From NCBI GenBank assembly GCA_029782225.1, contig JAKOVF010000329.1, forward strand, positions 1-64,000: 64,000 bases of DNA, given 5' to 3'. The notes under the pieces were generated by a model. That model did no database searches. It saw only the letters and a list, made by a program, of their open reading frames with translations, and was not told the origin of the DNA. The DNA is from Chloroflexota bacterium (GTDB lineage: Bacteria > Chloroflexota > Anaerolineae > Anaerolineales > Villigracilaceae). Positions 1 to 8,100 of the stretch are shown one piece after another. Numbering within the stretch: position 1 is the first letter of the stretch; each line of letters starts with the position of its first letter. The position numbers and the translations under genes were made by a program.

Positions 1-222
1 GACGGGATGCTCCTCCAGCGTCGGATGGATTTCCCAATCGAAATCGTGGATCAATCCCAGCAGGCCCCAGGCTTCCACGTCTTCGGCAGGAAGAACACCT
101 GCACCTTCGTCAAATTTTTCGGCGTAGAAGCGCATCGCGGCTTCCACGGCTAGCATGTGTCTTACCAGGCCTTCATTCTTCACAAATTCACGGACAAGGG
201 CGAGGGCTTCGTCACGGGTCAC
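1..222 (-). CDS. HD-domain (HDIG-type) phosphohydrolase, partial at window edge
   Basis: Reading the minus strand from a GTG at 222 gives an open frame of 74 codons to the window edge, beginning MTRDEALALVREF. It contains the run LLGLIHDFDWEIHP, the H-D pair typical of small HD/HDIG-domain metal-dependent phosphohydrolases (substrate unknown). A GAGGAG ribosome-binding site lies just upstream (229-234 on the plus strand), which decides for the GTG start. The C-terminal part is outside the window, so the family call rests on one motif. Confidence 0.7.
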   Translation of the reverse strand, partial: MTRDEALALVREFVKNEGLVRHMLAVEAAMRFYAEKFDEGAGVLPAEDVEAWGLLGLIHDFDWEIHPTLEEHPV

Positions 223-246
223 AAATTCTCCTCTTGTAGGATTATG

Positions 247-906
247 TTAGGGCTTCTCAGCAAAAATCGGCTCAGGCTTGCCGAGCACAGGCAATGGTTT
301 GTAAACGTACACATCCATGAAAGCGCCGAACGTGGCGAGCAGTTCGCGCGTGTTCCAGATCAGACGGGAGATCTTGCGATAGTAAATATTGTTGGAGTTG
401 ACGCCAACCGCTTTGAGGCCGAGATAATTACAGGTGAACAGTGCGCGTGGCAGATGAAAATCCTGCGTGACCAGAATTGCGGACTCGACGCCGAAGATGG
501 CTTTTGCCCGATAGCAGGTATCGTACGTCCGACGGCCGGCGTAATCGAGGACAATCGCTTCATTCGGGACTCCGAGGCTGAGCGCGTACTGACGCATGGC
601 TTCTGGCTCGTTGTATTCCACCACACGATTATCGCCGCTCATCAAAAGTTTTTCCACTTTGCCAGTCTTGTATAGCTGGACAGCCGTTTCGACGCGGTCT
701 CTCAAAATAGGCGTGGGGGAGCCGTCATAGCGCAGACCCGCGCCGAAGACTACCGCCACACGATCCGAAGGAACAGTCTTCACCGAAAATACTCTCGCTG
801 AGGAGTAGATGGCCGTCATCAGTCGGGGAAGGAACAACCCGAGAAGGCCGAGCAGGCTGATGGTCAGTGTGAGACGCCAGAGGAACTTGATAAGTTTTCT
901 GAACAT
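247..906 (-). CDS. SanA/YdcF-like DUF218 membrane-anchored protein
   Basis: 219 aa with one N-terminal membrane helix (about residues 8-28), then a DUF218 domain: VVFGAGLRYDG near residue 52, LLMSGDN, and VTQDFHLPRA. SanA/ElyC/YdcF relatives act at the cell envelope in barrier function or peptidoglycan-precursor metabolism; the reaction is not settled. A TACAAT box (914-919, minus strand) lies 7 nt before the ATG, so the transcript probably starts at or next to the start codon. The HD-domain gene follows 24 bp downstream, so the two may be co-transcribed. Confidence 0.8.
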   Translation of the reverse strand: MFRKLIKFLWRLTLTISLLGLLGLFLPRLMTAIYSSARVFSVKTVPSDRVAVVFGAGLRYDGSPTPILRDRVETAVQLYKTGKVEKLLMSGDNRVVEYNEPEAMRQYALSLGVPNEAIVLDYAGRRTYDTCYRAKAIFGVESAILVTQDFHLPRALFTCNYLGLKAVGVNSNNIYYRKISRLIWNTRELLATFGAFMDVYVYKPLPVLGKPEPIFAEKP

Positions 907-924
907 GCAGAGAATTGTACCAAG

Positions 925-948
925 AAAGAAAAACCTCCGTTTCGGAGG
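925..948 (-). terminator. Rho-independent terminator after the HepT/MntA pair
   Basis: Stem CCTCCG/CGGAGG at 934-948 followed, on the minus strand, by a T-rich tract. It lies 10 bp beyond the stop codon of the HepT-like gene and separates this pair from the SanA-like gene. Confidence 0.75.
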
Positions 949-957
949 CGATTGATG

Positions 958-1296
958 TTATTTTTCCAGCAATTTCCTGATCTGTTTCTTTAGTGGAGGC
1001 AGATCATTTTTGGCTGTATCCCAAATCACGTTGAGATTGACTTCCCGATAATCATGGACAATTTTGTTTCGCATTGCTCGCATTTGGAACCAGGGGAGTT
1101 CCGGATGTTTTTCCTGAAACTCCTCCGATACATTATTCGAAGCCTCACCAATGATCTCTATTTGATGCATAACTGCATCTTGCATCATCAGGTTGCCCTC
1201 AAAGTCCTCCTTGTCCACCCGGCGCAGGTAACCTTCAATGCGTTTGATAGCATCCAGCACATCGCCAAGATACGTAATGTCTATTTTATTCTTCAT
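958..1296 (-). CDS. hepT: HepT-like ribonuclease toxin (DUF86)
   Basis: 112 aa from the ATG at 1296 (MKNKIDITYLGDVLDAIKRI). The sequence RNKIVHDY matches the R-x(4-6)-H-x-Y active-site signature of HEPN-domain HepT toxins, which cleave RNA. The reading frame also continues upstream to 1320, but the inner ATG fits the family length better. The start overlaps the end of the upstream nucleotidyltransferase gene by about 11 nt, the usual arrangement of a HepT/MntA type VII toxin-antitoxin pair. In that family the partner neutralises HepT by AMPylating its active-site tyrosine. Confidence 0.88.
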   Translation of the reverse strand: MKNKIDITYLGDVLDAIKRIEGYLRRVDKEDFEGNLMMQDAVMHQIEIIGEASNNVSEEFQEKHPELPWFQMRAMRNKIVHDYREVNLNVIWDTAKNDLPPLKKQIRKLLEK

Positions 1297-1666
1297 ACAA
1301 AACCACCCTGTCTTTCTCAATGTATGGCTTGCGGCGTGGATTAAGCCCTTCCTCTGTCACCAGATCCACATCACGCCCCAATTCCTTCTTCAGTTCCTGT
1401 TCCAGGCGTATAACTTCGAACAGCCCAAGTGCAGGCCGCAAGTGGGACGGCTTGAGAGCCAGCAACAGGTCAATATCACTCTCGGCGGTTTCCTCACCGC
1501 GCGCATACGAGCCGAACACGGATATACGTTTCACATATGGCTTCAATAACGGAGTGACTTTTTTCTCCAATTGAATGAATCGATTGTTGGGGTCTACTCG
1601 CTGTGCGCGTTTCTTACGCGCTGACTTTGGATGGATGTCCCTGGATGGCAAGATTGCTTGAGGCAT
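1286..1666 (-). CDS. mntA: MntA-like nucleotidyltransferase antitoxin
   Basis: 126 aa. Residues near 50-67 contain GSYARGEETAESDIDLLL, the GSx(A)R...DxD signature of minimal nucleotidyltransferases. In HepT/MntA systems this protein AMPylates the toxin. The first 25 residues are basic and Pro/Arg-rich, longer than the minimal family. A TATAAT box (1674-1679, minus strand) stands 7 nt before the ATG, suggesting a leaderless promoter for the toxin-antitoxin operon. Confidence 0.88.
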   Translation of the reverse strand: MPQAILPSRDIHPKSARKKRAQRVDPNNRFIQLEKKVTPLLKPYVKRISVFGSYARGEETAESDIDLLLALKPSHLRPALGLFEVIRLEQELKKELGRDVDLVTEEGLNPRRKPYIEKDRVVLYEE

Positions 1667-1809
1667 GCTTGGGATTATATCAGGCCCGTGTCAAAGACCA
1701 TGGCAACATTGAGACGCGCCAAAAGAACCTAATCAGTTTTTTGAATGTGCAGAGAATTAAGAAAGTTCAAACTATTTGTGCAAGTTCTTTTTCCTTGCAG
1801 TAAGACTTG

Positions 1810-3225
1810 TTATTTTCTTTTTCGGGCCACAGTTCTTTGGCTCTTTTTTGTTGTAGTCCCTTTATAAGTTGGGATTGTGATAGTGTAATGATCGCATATT
1901 TGGCCATCCGCTAGACGACTTTGAATCCTAGGATCAACTTCTTTAATATTGTCGACAGAAATTGTGATTACAGTAGGAAGCTCAGCGTTGTAGCGGAAAT
2001 TAATTAGCTGGAAGAGTTTTTCCCGAGCCCATGGTGTCTGAGCATGTGAGCCAAGGTCATCAAGAATGAGCAATTGGGTAGTTTTTATTTCTTCAAAACG
2101 CTGATCATACCTTGTTCGGCTATCAGGACTAAAGGTGGCTCTAAGATAATCTAGCAGGTCCGGTACGACGATAAATATAGGAGGAGATCCAGCACTTGCA
2201 CGTAAATTGCCTATTGCAGCAGCAAGATGCGTCTTTCCAATTCCAGAGGGCCCAACAAAGACGATCCACCCTTCAGGATTCTCTGCATATTCATAAGCTG
2301 CTTCATATGCATCTCTCAACTCCTGCAAAAATTCTTTAGGCAGTCCTTCTTTTTCTCTAAAGTCAAAGTTATAGAAAGTCCGCTTGTTCAGATACCCTAA
2401 GGATGACAATTCCCGTTGGCCTATGTCGTCAGATGGACGACGGAAATCAGGCGCTTGTATGCGAATGGATGTCACGAGTTGGGGATCTTGTAAGCGAGAA
2501 CGGATTCTTTCTTCTATTTCCGACAATGCTAGATTGGTAGTAATGACCAATGGAAGATGATTAATATAACGATAGTTCAGTATCTGGAAAAGTTTTTCCT
2601 GTGCCCAAGCAGTTGCATTTTGTGTTCCTAGATCATCTAGTACCAACAAGTTGGCATTACGGATTTCCCCAAACCTCTCTTCAAAGGTTGTATCTTCTGA
2701 ATCATAGGAGAATCGTAGCATATCAAGAAGATCGGGGACAGTAAGAAAAAGAGTTGGAACTCCCATGCTGACAGCATAGTTAGCTATGGCTGCTGCCAGG
2801 TGGGTCTTGCCACATCCATAGCTTCCTTGTAACAGTAACCAACCATTTAATGATTTTGCGAAGTGTGCTGCTTGGTTATATACCTGTTCAAGCGATTCGG
2901 CTTGGGTTTCACTAATTCCTATGTGACCGCGCGGTTTAAAAGTCTCAAATGTCAGGTTTTGTAACTCATCAAGATTACTTAATGAGTGAAGTTTATCCCG
3001 AATTTGATTAGCTACAGCGCGGCGGCGGCAAACACAAATTTCCACCTTGCCAAAATTCGGGTCGTTAATAGATAGATCGGTGCGCAAATAACCAGCTCCC
3101 CCACAGTATGGGCAGTTCGGATCGCCTAATAGATCTATACTATTTTTTGAAGAACTCGTCGACTTTTCTTTTGATGTCGCGTCTACGATCTTCTTCAGTG
3201 TATGGTCTATCTTGCTTTTTGCCAC
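1810..3225 (-). CDS. Tandem double-ATPase DnaC/DnaI-like helicase loader
   Basis: 471 aa with two AAA+ helicase-loader modules in one chain. An N-terminal zinc-ribbon-like part (CPYCGG at 38-43, CVC at 64-66) is followed by module 1 with Walker A GSYGCGKT (134-141) and Walker B LLVLDDLG (193-200), then module 2 with GPSGIGKT (325-332) and LLILDDLG (385-392). Both have an R-I-x-S-R-L segment after the ATPase core. Ordinary DnaI/DnaC proteins have one module, about 250-310 aa. The assigned start is a GTG lying 86 nt inside the dnaD-like gene, after AAGGAAGAAGG; no better start is visible in frame. The gene looks more AT-rich than its neighbours. Its position after DnaB and DnaD homologues supports a role in loading the replicative helicase. 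Confidence 0.85.
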   Translation of the reverse strand: MAKSKIDHTLKKIVDATSKEKSTSSSKNSIDLLGDPNCPYCGGAGYLRTDLSINDPNFGKVEICVCRRRAVANQIRDKLHSLSNLDELQNLTFETFKPRGHIGISETQAESLEQVYNQAAHFAKSLNGWLLLQGSYGCGKTHLAAAIANYAVSMGVPTLFLTVPDLLDMLRFSYDSEDTTFEERFGEIRNANLLVLDDLGTQNATAWAQEKLFQILNYRYINHLPLVITTNLALSEIEERIRSRLQDPQLVTSIRIQAPDFRRPSDDIGQRELSSLGYLNKRTFYNFDFREKEGLPKEFLQELRDAYEAAYEYAENPEGWIVFVGPSGIGKTHLAAAIGNLRASAGSPPIFIVVPDLLDYLRATFSPDSRTRYDQRFEEIKTTQLLILDDLGSHAQTPWAREKLFQLINFRYNAELPTVITISVDNIKEVDPRIQSRLADGQICDHYTITIPTYKGTTTKKSQRTVARKRK

Positions 3226-3826
3226 GGCCTTCTTCCTTCCAGCGTTTCAAAATCGCTTCCACATATTTCCAACTGCGCTTGTTATTCTTCACAGCTGCTT
3301 CGATCGCATCGGAGATCCATTCTGCTTCGTAAAGATCCTCAGCTTCTTTCAACGTGTCCGCAATGATCGGCGTGAGCGGACCGATATTCTCTTCGTACAA
3401 CTTGAAGATGTTCGGGCGTTCAACGGGCGGTGTGGACAAGACTTTTCCGGTCTCGCGCCATTGACCTTTCGCAAAGGCTTCCGCGGCCGCGCGACCGCGC
3501 GGGGAGTTGAGGAAGTAAAAAACATCCGCTTCACGCTGTGATCCTTCGACCGATCGCTCAGGACGGCGCTTGAGCAGGCTCCCACGCTGGACAGCTTTTT
3601 CCAGCCCGCGCCCAATTTCGTCTGCTAAAAGCCCCAAATCCTTTGGGGCAAAGTCCGTTTCACACAACGTTCGAAATGGACCGTCCATATGCTCGACGCG
3701 CCACAGGAAATAGATCGTCACTTTCAACTCCGCCGCGTCTTCGATTTGACTGAGCAAATGATGGAAGAGCGAGTCCGGGAGTTGGGTGAAGGACTCAGAA
3801 TCGGTAAAGCCTTTGAAGTTTGACAT
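3140..3826 (-). CDS. dnaD: DnaD-like primosome protein
   Basis: 228 aa. Residues about 139-197 (NIFKLYEENIGPLTP...WISDAIE...WKYVEAILKRW) match the DnaD C-terminal domain, which binds DNA and helps assemble the primosome; the N-terminal part would be the winged-helix domain. It sits between DnaB and the double DnaI-like loader on the same strand, a compact primosome cluster. Residues 89-96 (PERSVEGS) are encoded by a copy of a palindromic repeat seen elsewhere in the window, apparently inserted in frame at a domain junction. Confidence 0.85.
   Translation of the reverse strand: MSNFKGFTDSESFTQLPDSLFHHLLSQIEDAAELKVTIYFLWRVEHMDGPFRTLCETDFAPKDLGLLADEIGRGLEKAVQRGSLLKRRPERSVEGSQREADVFYFLNSPRGRAAAEAFAKGQWRETGKVLSTPPVERPNIFKLYEENIGPLTPIIADTLKEAEDLYEAEWISDAIEAAVKNNKRSWKYVEAILKRWKEEGRGKKQDRPYTEEDRRRDIKRKVDEFFKK
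3542..3563. repeat. Palindromic repeat copy inside dnaD
   Basis: A short palindromic segment of the type TCCTTCGAC...GCTCAGGA lies inside the dnaD-like gene and encodes PERSVEGS on the minus strand. The same core occurs between genes at 25581-25600 and 57397-57440. Confidence 0.6.
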
Positions 3827-3835
3827 TTATATCAT

Positions 3836-3953
3836 CTGTCATTGCGAGCGAAGCGAAGCAATCTCTCTGTTTCGTAGGGAACTCTTGTTGGAAGGATTCT
3901 CCGCTGTATCGGAGATTGCTTCGTCGGGAAAAGCACCCTCCTGGCAATGACAG
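3836..3953. repeat. Intergenic inverted repeat, family A copy 1
   Basis: A 118-bp segment with TGTCATTGC at one end and GCAATGACA at the other, and inner arms GAAGCAATCT / AGATTGCTTC. Related copies are at 16789-16896 and 51861-51933. The shape (terminal inverted repeats, no coding capacity, between genes) fits a REP/MITE-like element. This copy separates dnaB from dnaD. Confidence 0.8.
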
Positions 3954-3955
3954 AT

Positions 3956-5329
3956 TCACTCATTTGGTTTGAACACTCTCGTGGCGGCGTTCTCGAATTT
4001 CGCCAGCGCGCTGCGGAAGATCAATTCGACGCTGCCAACGGGGCCATTACGATGTTTTGCCACAATGATCTCAGCCACGTTTTGCTTCACCGTATCCTTC
4101 TCGTATTGGTCAGGGCGGTAAATAAACATGACAATGTCCGCATCCTGTTCAAGACTTCCACTTTCGCGAAGGTCCGAAAGCACAGGCCGTTTATCGGTGC
4201 GCTGCTCCACGGCACGGCTCAACTGCGCGGCGGTCAACACAGGGACATTCAGCTCGCGGGCGAGTACTTTGAGATTGCGTGAAATGAAAGAGACTTCCTG
4301 CACGCGGTTATCATTCCGAGTCTCGCCGCCCATTAGTTGCAGGTAGTCTACAATGACCAAATCCAATCCGTATTCCATGTGCAGGCGGCGGCATTTGGTA
4401 CGCAACTGCAAAGGCGTGATTGCAGGAGTATCGTCGAGGAAAATCTTTGTGTCTGAGAAGACTTCGATGGCATGGGTGAACAGCGGCCATTCCTGCTCGG
4501 TCAATTTGCCCGTGCGCAGACGTTGTGAGTCAATGCCTGTTTCCTGTGCGATCAAACGCTGGATTACCTGCTCGTTGGACATTTCCAGCGAGAAGATGGC
4601 GACCTTCTTTTTGTGAGTCAGCGCGGCATTCTTGGCAATCGAAAGCAGGAAGCCAGTCTTACCCTGGCCCGGGCGGCCCGCGATAATGAGCAGGTCCGAC
4701 GGCTGCAGACCGGAGAGCATTCGGTCCAGATCAATGAAGCCGGTGGGCACGCCGAAGAATTCCTCGTCGCGCTTGGCAAGCTCATCGATGCGGTCGTAGT
4801 AATCGCTCAGGACAGTCGAGATGGGTTGGAGGTCGTGCTTGAGTCTGCGTTCGCTCACGTTGAACACGGCCTTCTCGGCCTCGTCCATCACGTTCTCAAC
4901 CACAGATTCTTCGTTGTAAGCCAGTGCGGCAATTTGATTGGCGGCGTTGATCATCCTGCGGCGAATGGCATGACCTTCGACGATCCGTCCGTAGGACTCG
5001 GCATTCAGCGAGGAAGGGACCTGGTTGATGAGCGCCGTCAGATAGGCGGGACCGCCGATCTCATTGAGCTGCCCTACGCGGTCAAGTTCTTCGGCCAGAG
5101 TAAGCAGATCAATCGGGATGCGCTGTTCGTGCAAGCGCGTAAACGCCTCCCAAATCCATTTGTGGCGGTGGATGTAAAAATCGTCCGCGTTCAGGAATTG
5201 CGCAACATCGTAATAGGCTTCGGGATTAATGAGCACCGCCCCTACGACTGCTTCTTCGGCTTCACGGCTGTGCGGAATGCTCGGGCTGGCGGGGGCGGTG
5301 GTCTGTTCTGGAGGGGTGAAATCTGTCAT
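3956..5329 (-). CDS. dnaB: Replicative DNA helicase DnaB
   Basis: 457 aa, typical length for DnaB. The N-terminal domain (about 18-160) has SREAEEAVVGAVL; the RecA-like domain has Walker A GRPGQGKT (218-225), LVIVDYLQLM (Walker B), and the conserved LKVLARELNVPV and DLRESGSLEQDAD segments. It unwinds DNA at the fork as a hexamer. Downstream on the same strand are DnaD- and DnaI-like genes, so helicase and loader are encoded together. No intein is visible. Confidence 0.97.
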   Translation of the reverse strand: MTDFTPPEQTTAPASPSIPHSREAEEAVVGAVLINPEAYYDVAQFLNADDFYIHRHKWIWEAFTRLHEQRIPIDLLTLAEELDRVGQLNEIGGPAYLTALINQVPSSLNAESYGRIVEGHAIRRRMINAANQIAALAYNEESVVENVMDEAEKAVFNVSERRLKHDLQPISTVLSDYYDRIDELAKRDEEFFGVPTGFIDLDRMLSGLQPSDLLIIAGRPGQGKTGFLLSIAKNAALTHKKKVAIFSLEMSNEQVIQRLIAQETGIDSQRLRTGKLTEQEWPLFTHAIEVFSDTKIFLDDTPAITPLQLRTKCRRLHMEYGLDLVIVDYLQLMGGETRNDNRVQEVSFISRNLKVLARELNVPVLTAAQLSRAVEQRTDKRPVLSDLRESGSLEQDADIVMFIYRPDQYEKDTVKQNVAEIIVAKHRNGPVGSVELIFRSALAKFENAATRVFKPNE

Positions 5330-5344
5330 TTGGCGGGAGCAGCT

Positions 5345-5917
5345 CTAAGTCTTGGGCGAATCGGGTTTGTCTTTGTCCTGGTCATCCAGGTTATCTATGT
5401 CGAGCTTGTCAATGAAATCCTTGAAAACGTTGAGCCGGTCGCTTCCTTCTTCAGAGAGCGGTGCTGGTGCGTCTTTCCTGGAAGGGGTACCGCCCTCCGG
5501 CATATCTGTTTCAGGGATGATGCCGGCCGCATCCATCACATTGGGATTGACCAGGATCGGCACATGGGCACGTACGGCGATGGCAATGGCATCCGAGGGA
5601 CGCGAGTCAACGTTGATCTCAGTGCCATCCACATCGGCGACGATGTTGCCATAATAGATGTCATCCTGAAGCTTGACGATCTCGACCCGCCGGATCTGCG
5701 CATTGAACGCACCGAAGACATTTTTCAACAGGTCATGAGTCAACGGGCGGATCATCTCGACTTCCTGCAAGGCAACCGTGATTGCTTCCGCCTCGTAGGG
5801 GCCCACCCAGATCGGGAGATAGCGCTCGGTGTCTACTTGTTTCAAAACGACCACGCGCTGAGGGGTCATCAAATGCACGCGGACGCTGTCTATGGTTACT
5901 TCTATCATATCGGCCAT
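5345..5917 (-). CDS. Bifunctional nuclease family protein (DUF151)
   Basis: 190 aa. Residues about 5-130 carry the DUF151/BFN pattern (LPIWVGPYEAEAI, VDSRPSDAIAIAVRAHVPI). Plant and archaeal members have DNase/RNase activity; the bacterial role is not established. The last 55 residues are acidic and probably disordered, an extension beyond the domain. It ends 15 bp before dnaB and probably leads that operon. A TAAAAT-like box precedes it by about 21 nt, with GGAG before the ATG. Confidence 0.85.
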   Translation of the reverse strand: MADMIEVTIDSVRVHLMTPQRVVVLKQVDTERYLPIWVGPYEAEAITVALQEVEMIRPLTHDLLKNVFGAFNAQIRRVEIVKLQDDIYYGNIVADVDGTEINVDSRPSDAIAIAVRAHVPILVNPNVMDAAGIIPETDMPEGGTPSRKDAPAPLSEEGSDRLNVFKDFIDKLDIDNLDDQDKDKPDSPKT

Positions 5918-6027
5918 GGGGAAAACTCCAAGTACCTTATTTTAGCATATTAGAAGAAGAATTAACTGAGCGTGGGGGACGGGCGGAAAAGATTAACAAA
6001 ACTTTTATGTGGCGACTGCCGCGGCCA

Positions 6028-6056
6028 TTGTCACAATTTTCAATCAGGGCTATAAT
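6028..6056 (+). promoter_or_regulatory. Promoter of tRNA-Pro
   Basis: TTGTCA (6028-6033), a 17-nt spacer and TATAAT (6051-6056), 14 nt before the first base of the tRNA. Good sigma-70-type spacing. Confidence 0.8.
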
Positions 6057-6070
6057 GCTGCCTTGTCTCT

Positions 6071-6146
<76 letters not shown>

Positions 6147-6171
6147 ACATATAGGCTCACGGGCCATGAAA

Positions 6172-6206
6172 CACCACCACAAAGCTAGATGTGGTGGTGC
6201 TTTTTG
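6172..6206 (+). terminator. Element-borne terminator behind tRNA-Pro
   Basis: A 10-bp perfect stem CACCACCACA/TGTGGTGGTG (6172-6181, 6190-6199) followed by CTTTTTG. It replaces the host tRNA terminator, which was pushed to about 16.09 kb. The first ATG of the integrase reading frame lies in its right arm. Confidence 0.8.
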
Positions 6207-7139
6207 TTTACTAAATCGGCGACCAATTCACGGAAACAGCTTACAGGCGCGACACTCCGCGCGGCCTATGATGACTTTGTTTTGTCACGGCAGGCGGCAG
6301 GGTGCGCGCCTACAACGCTTCAATTCTATGAATTCACATCGGGCAAGTTTGTTGCATGGCTGGAGGCGCGCGGAATTGATTCGCCCGAGGCAGTGACAGT
6401 GCGCCATATTCGGGAATATCTCGCAGAACTGGCAAGCCGGGGGACAACCGATACAACAGTCTACGACCACGCAAGAGCAATCAGAACCGTTTTGATTTTT
6501 TGGAACGATGAAGGCTATACAAACGAGCGCGTCAAATTTGCCATGCCGAAGGTGGAAAAGAAGCGTTTACTTGTCCTCGACGCGGACGAGGTAACGCGCA
6601 TTCTCAACGCTTGCGAATTCAAGCGGGACAGGGCCATTGTTGCGCTAATGGTGGATGCTGGAGTTAGACGCGAAGAAGCCGCCGCCCTGAATTGGGGCGA
6701 CGTTGATTTTTCATCGGGCATTGTCCACGTCAAACGCGGCAAGGGTGGAAAGGCTAGAACCGTCATTATCGGCCCAACCGCGCGCCGCTACCTTTTAGCC
6801 TACCGGCGCGAGTTAGGCAATCCAGAAAGCAACGCTCCCCTATTCATGTCCAGATACGGCGAAAGAATGACGGGCAATAGCCTGATGTTGTTATTCCGCC
6901 GCCTGAGCAAACAGACAGGAATCCACGTCACGCCCCATAGCTTGCGGAGGACATTCGCTGTCCTTTGTGTGCGGGCAGGTATGGGCCTCCTGCATCTTCA
7001 AAACTTGCTAGGCCATGAAAGCCTTGAAATGACGCGGCACTATGTCAACTTAGTTGAGTCCGACTTGCTGGAATCTCATAAAGAGCATTCCCCGCTTGAT
7101 AACTTGGCCCGGCTCAGAAAGGAGGGACGAAAGAGATAA
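6189..7139 (+). CDS. int: Tyrosine recombinase (element integrase)
   Basis: Up to 316 aa. The SAM-like N-terminal DNA-binding region (about 25-110) is followed by a catalytic domain with R160 (GVRREE), K185 (RGKGGKAR), H250-x-x-R253 (HSLR), H276 (GHES) and nucleophile Y285 (RHYVN), all expected residues. It lies 43 bp inside attL, the standard place for an integrase. The start is uncertain: the ATG at 6189 falls in the right arm of a terminator hairpin and has no clear ribosome-binding site; a TTG at 6204 is the other candidate. Expression may depend on tRNA read-through or on a promoter brought next to it in the circular form (see 15912). Confidence 0.92.
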   Translation: MWWCFLFTKSATNSRKQLTGATLRAAYDDFVLSRQAAGCAPTTLQFYEFTSGKFVAWLEARGIDSPEAVTVRHIREYLAELASRGTTDTTVYDHARAIRTVLIFWNDEGYTNERVKFAMPKVEKKRLLVLDADEVTRILNACEFKRDRAIVALMVDAGVRREEAAALNWGDVDFSSGIVHVKRGKGGKARTVIIGPTARRYLLAYRRELGNPESNAPLFMSRYGERMTGNSLMLLFRRLSKQTGIHVTPHSLRRTFAVLCVRAGMGLLHLQNLLGHESLEMTRHYVNLVESDLLESHKEHSPLDNLARLRKEGRKR

Positions 7140-7157
7140 ATACACAAACTAACAAGC

Positions 7158-7194
7158 GACTCCCGCCAGTGTTAGAAGCACTGACGAGAGTCTA
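7158..7194 (+). other. Imperfect hairpin downstream of int
   Basis: GACTC...CAGTG-loop-CACTG...GAGTC, an imperfect stem between int and the next terminator. It has no T-run of its own and may stabilise the int transcript end or be a protein-binding site. Confidence 0.4.
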
Positions 7195-7242
7195 ACCCGC
7201 TCACCGTATTGGACACGGCGAGAGGCTAAAGGAATTTTACAG

Positions 7243-7276
7243 CCCTCGCCCCACATAGGCGAGGGTTGATTTTTTA
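7243..7276 (+). terminator. Rho-independent terminator after int
   Basis: Perfect 8-bp stem CCCTCGCC/GGCGAGGG (7243-7250, 7258-7265) followed by TTGATTTTTT. It separates int from the membrane-protein gene. Confidence 0.85.
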
Positions 7277-7314
7277 CCGGCCCTCGCGAATTAGAAAAAA
7301 AAGGAACCTAAACC

Positions 7315-8100
7315 ATGTTTGACAGAATCGGAAAAGATACAAAAGTATTTGCCTATTACGTGTTTGTTGCCCTCGTGATCGCATGGACAGCAAATAGAAC
7401 CTTAGACGCTGTACGCAGTGTGATACCGAATGACAGCTACGCCCCATATATCGCGCTTGGCTTATTCGACGCGGGCGCGCTTGGCTGGCTCAGTGCATTC
7501 TTAGGACACGCCAAAGGCACACAGAGAACCATAGCCTTTTGGATGACATGGGCTTCACTGGCTGGCATTGCGCTTATGGTGGCTGGCGCGCTTGGGTTGA
7601 TTGATGCAGAAGCAATCAAGTTGACACTGACCGGCGCGACCGTGTGCAACGTATTCGCCGCCTATGCCTATCACATCACATCCCCCGCCAACAAAGAGCA
7701 GATTGAGACACAGAACCTTGAAGATACGCTTGAAGCCGAAGCCTTGCAGATTGCGCGCGCCGATATTGAACGACAGGCAAAGCAACTAGGCCGACTGATG
7801 GCTAACCGCGTCACAGCCCGAATCAAGTACCGGCTTACTCTCCCTATGACAGAAGCCGAGCGCAAGGAATGGAAAGCCAACACAGTTGAAGGCGAAGTAA
7901 AGGACATCGAAGCGGACTCCCCCGCCCTACCAGGGCCACAGGCCGCGCCCATGACCTTTACCGCATGGCTAAAGGCTATCCCTTTTTTCGGCAGAGGGCG
8001 CAGGCCCCAGGCCCCACAGTCAGAGAACGAACCTATTACTACTTCGACTTCCAACGGCTCAGGCTCCGAAGAATCCACCGAGGACAACAGCCAGGAATAA
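7315..8100 (+). CDS. Four-helix membrane protein of the element, function unknown
   Basis: 261 aa, not recognised. Four hydrophobic segments (about residues 9-28, 42-66, 71-95 and 100-120) precede a long soluble tail with a coiled-coil-prone part (about 125-185) and a Ser/Glu-rich acidic end. AAGGAACC stands before the ATG. At 7983-7989 the frame contains T-TTT-TTC, a possible -1 slippery heptamer, and the -1 frame then stays open through a zinc-ribbon sequence (see next entry). Confidence 0.7.
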   Translation: MFDRIGKDTKVFAYYVFVALVIAWTANRTLDAVRSVIPNDSYAPYIALGLFDAGALGWLSAFLGHAKGTQRTIAFWMTWASLAGIALMVAGALGLIDAEAIKLTLTGATVCNVFAAYAYHITSPANKEQIETQNLEDTLEAEALQIARADIERQAKQLGRLMANRVTARIKYRLTLPMTEAERKEWKANTVEGEVKDIEADSPALPGPQAAPMTFTAWLKAIPFFGRGRRPQAPQSENEPITTSTSNGSGSEESTEDNSQE

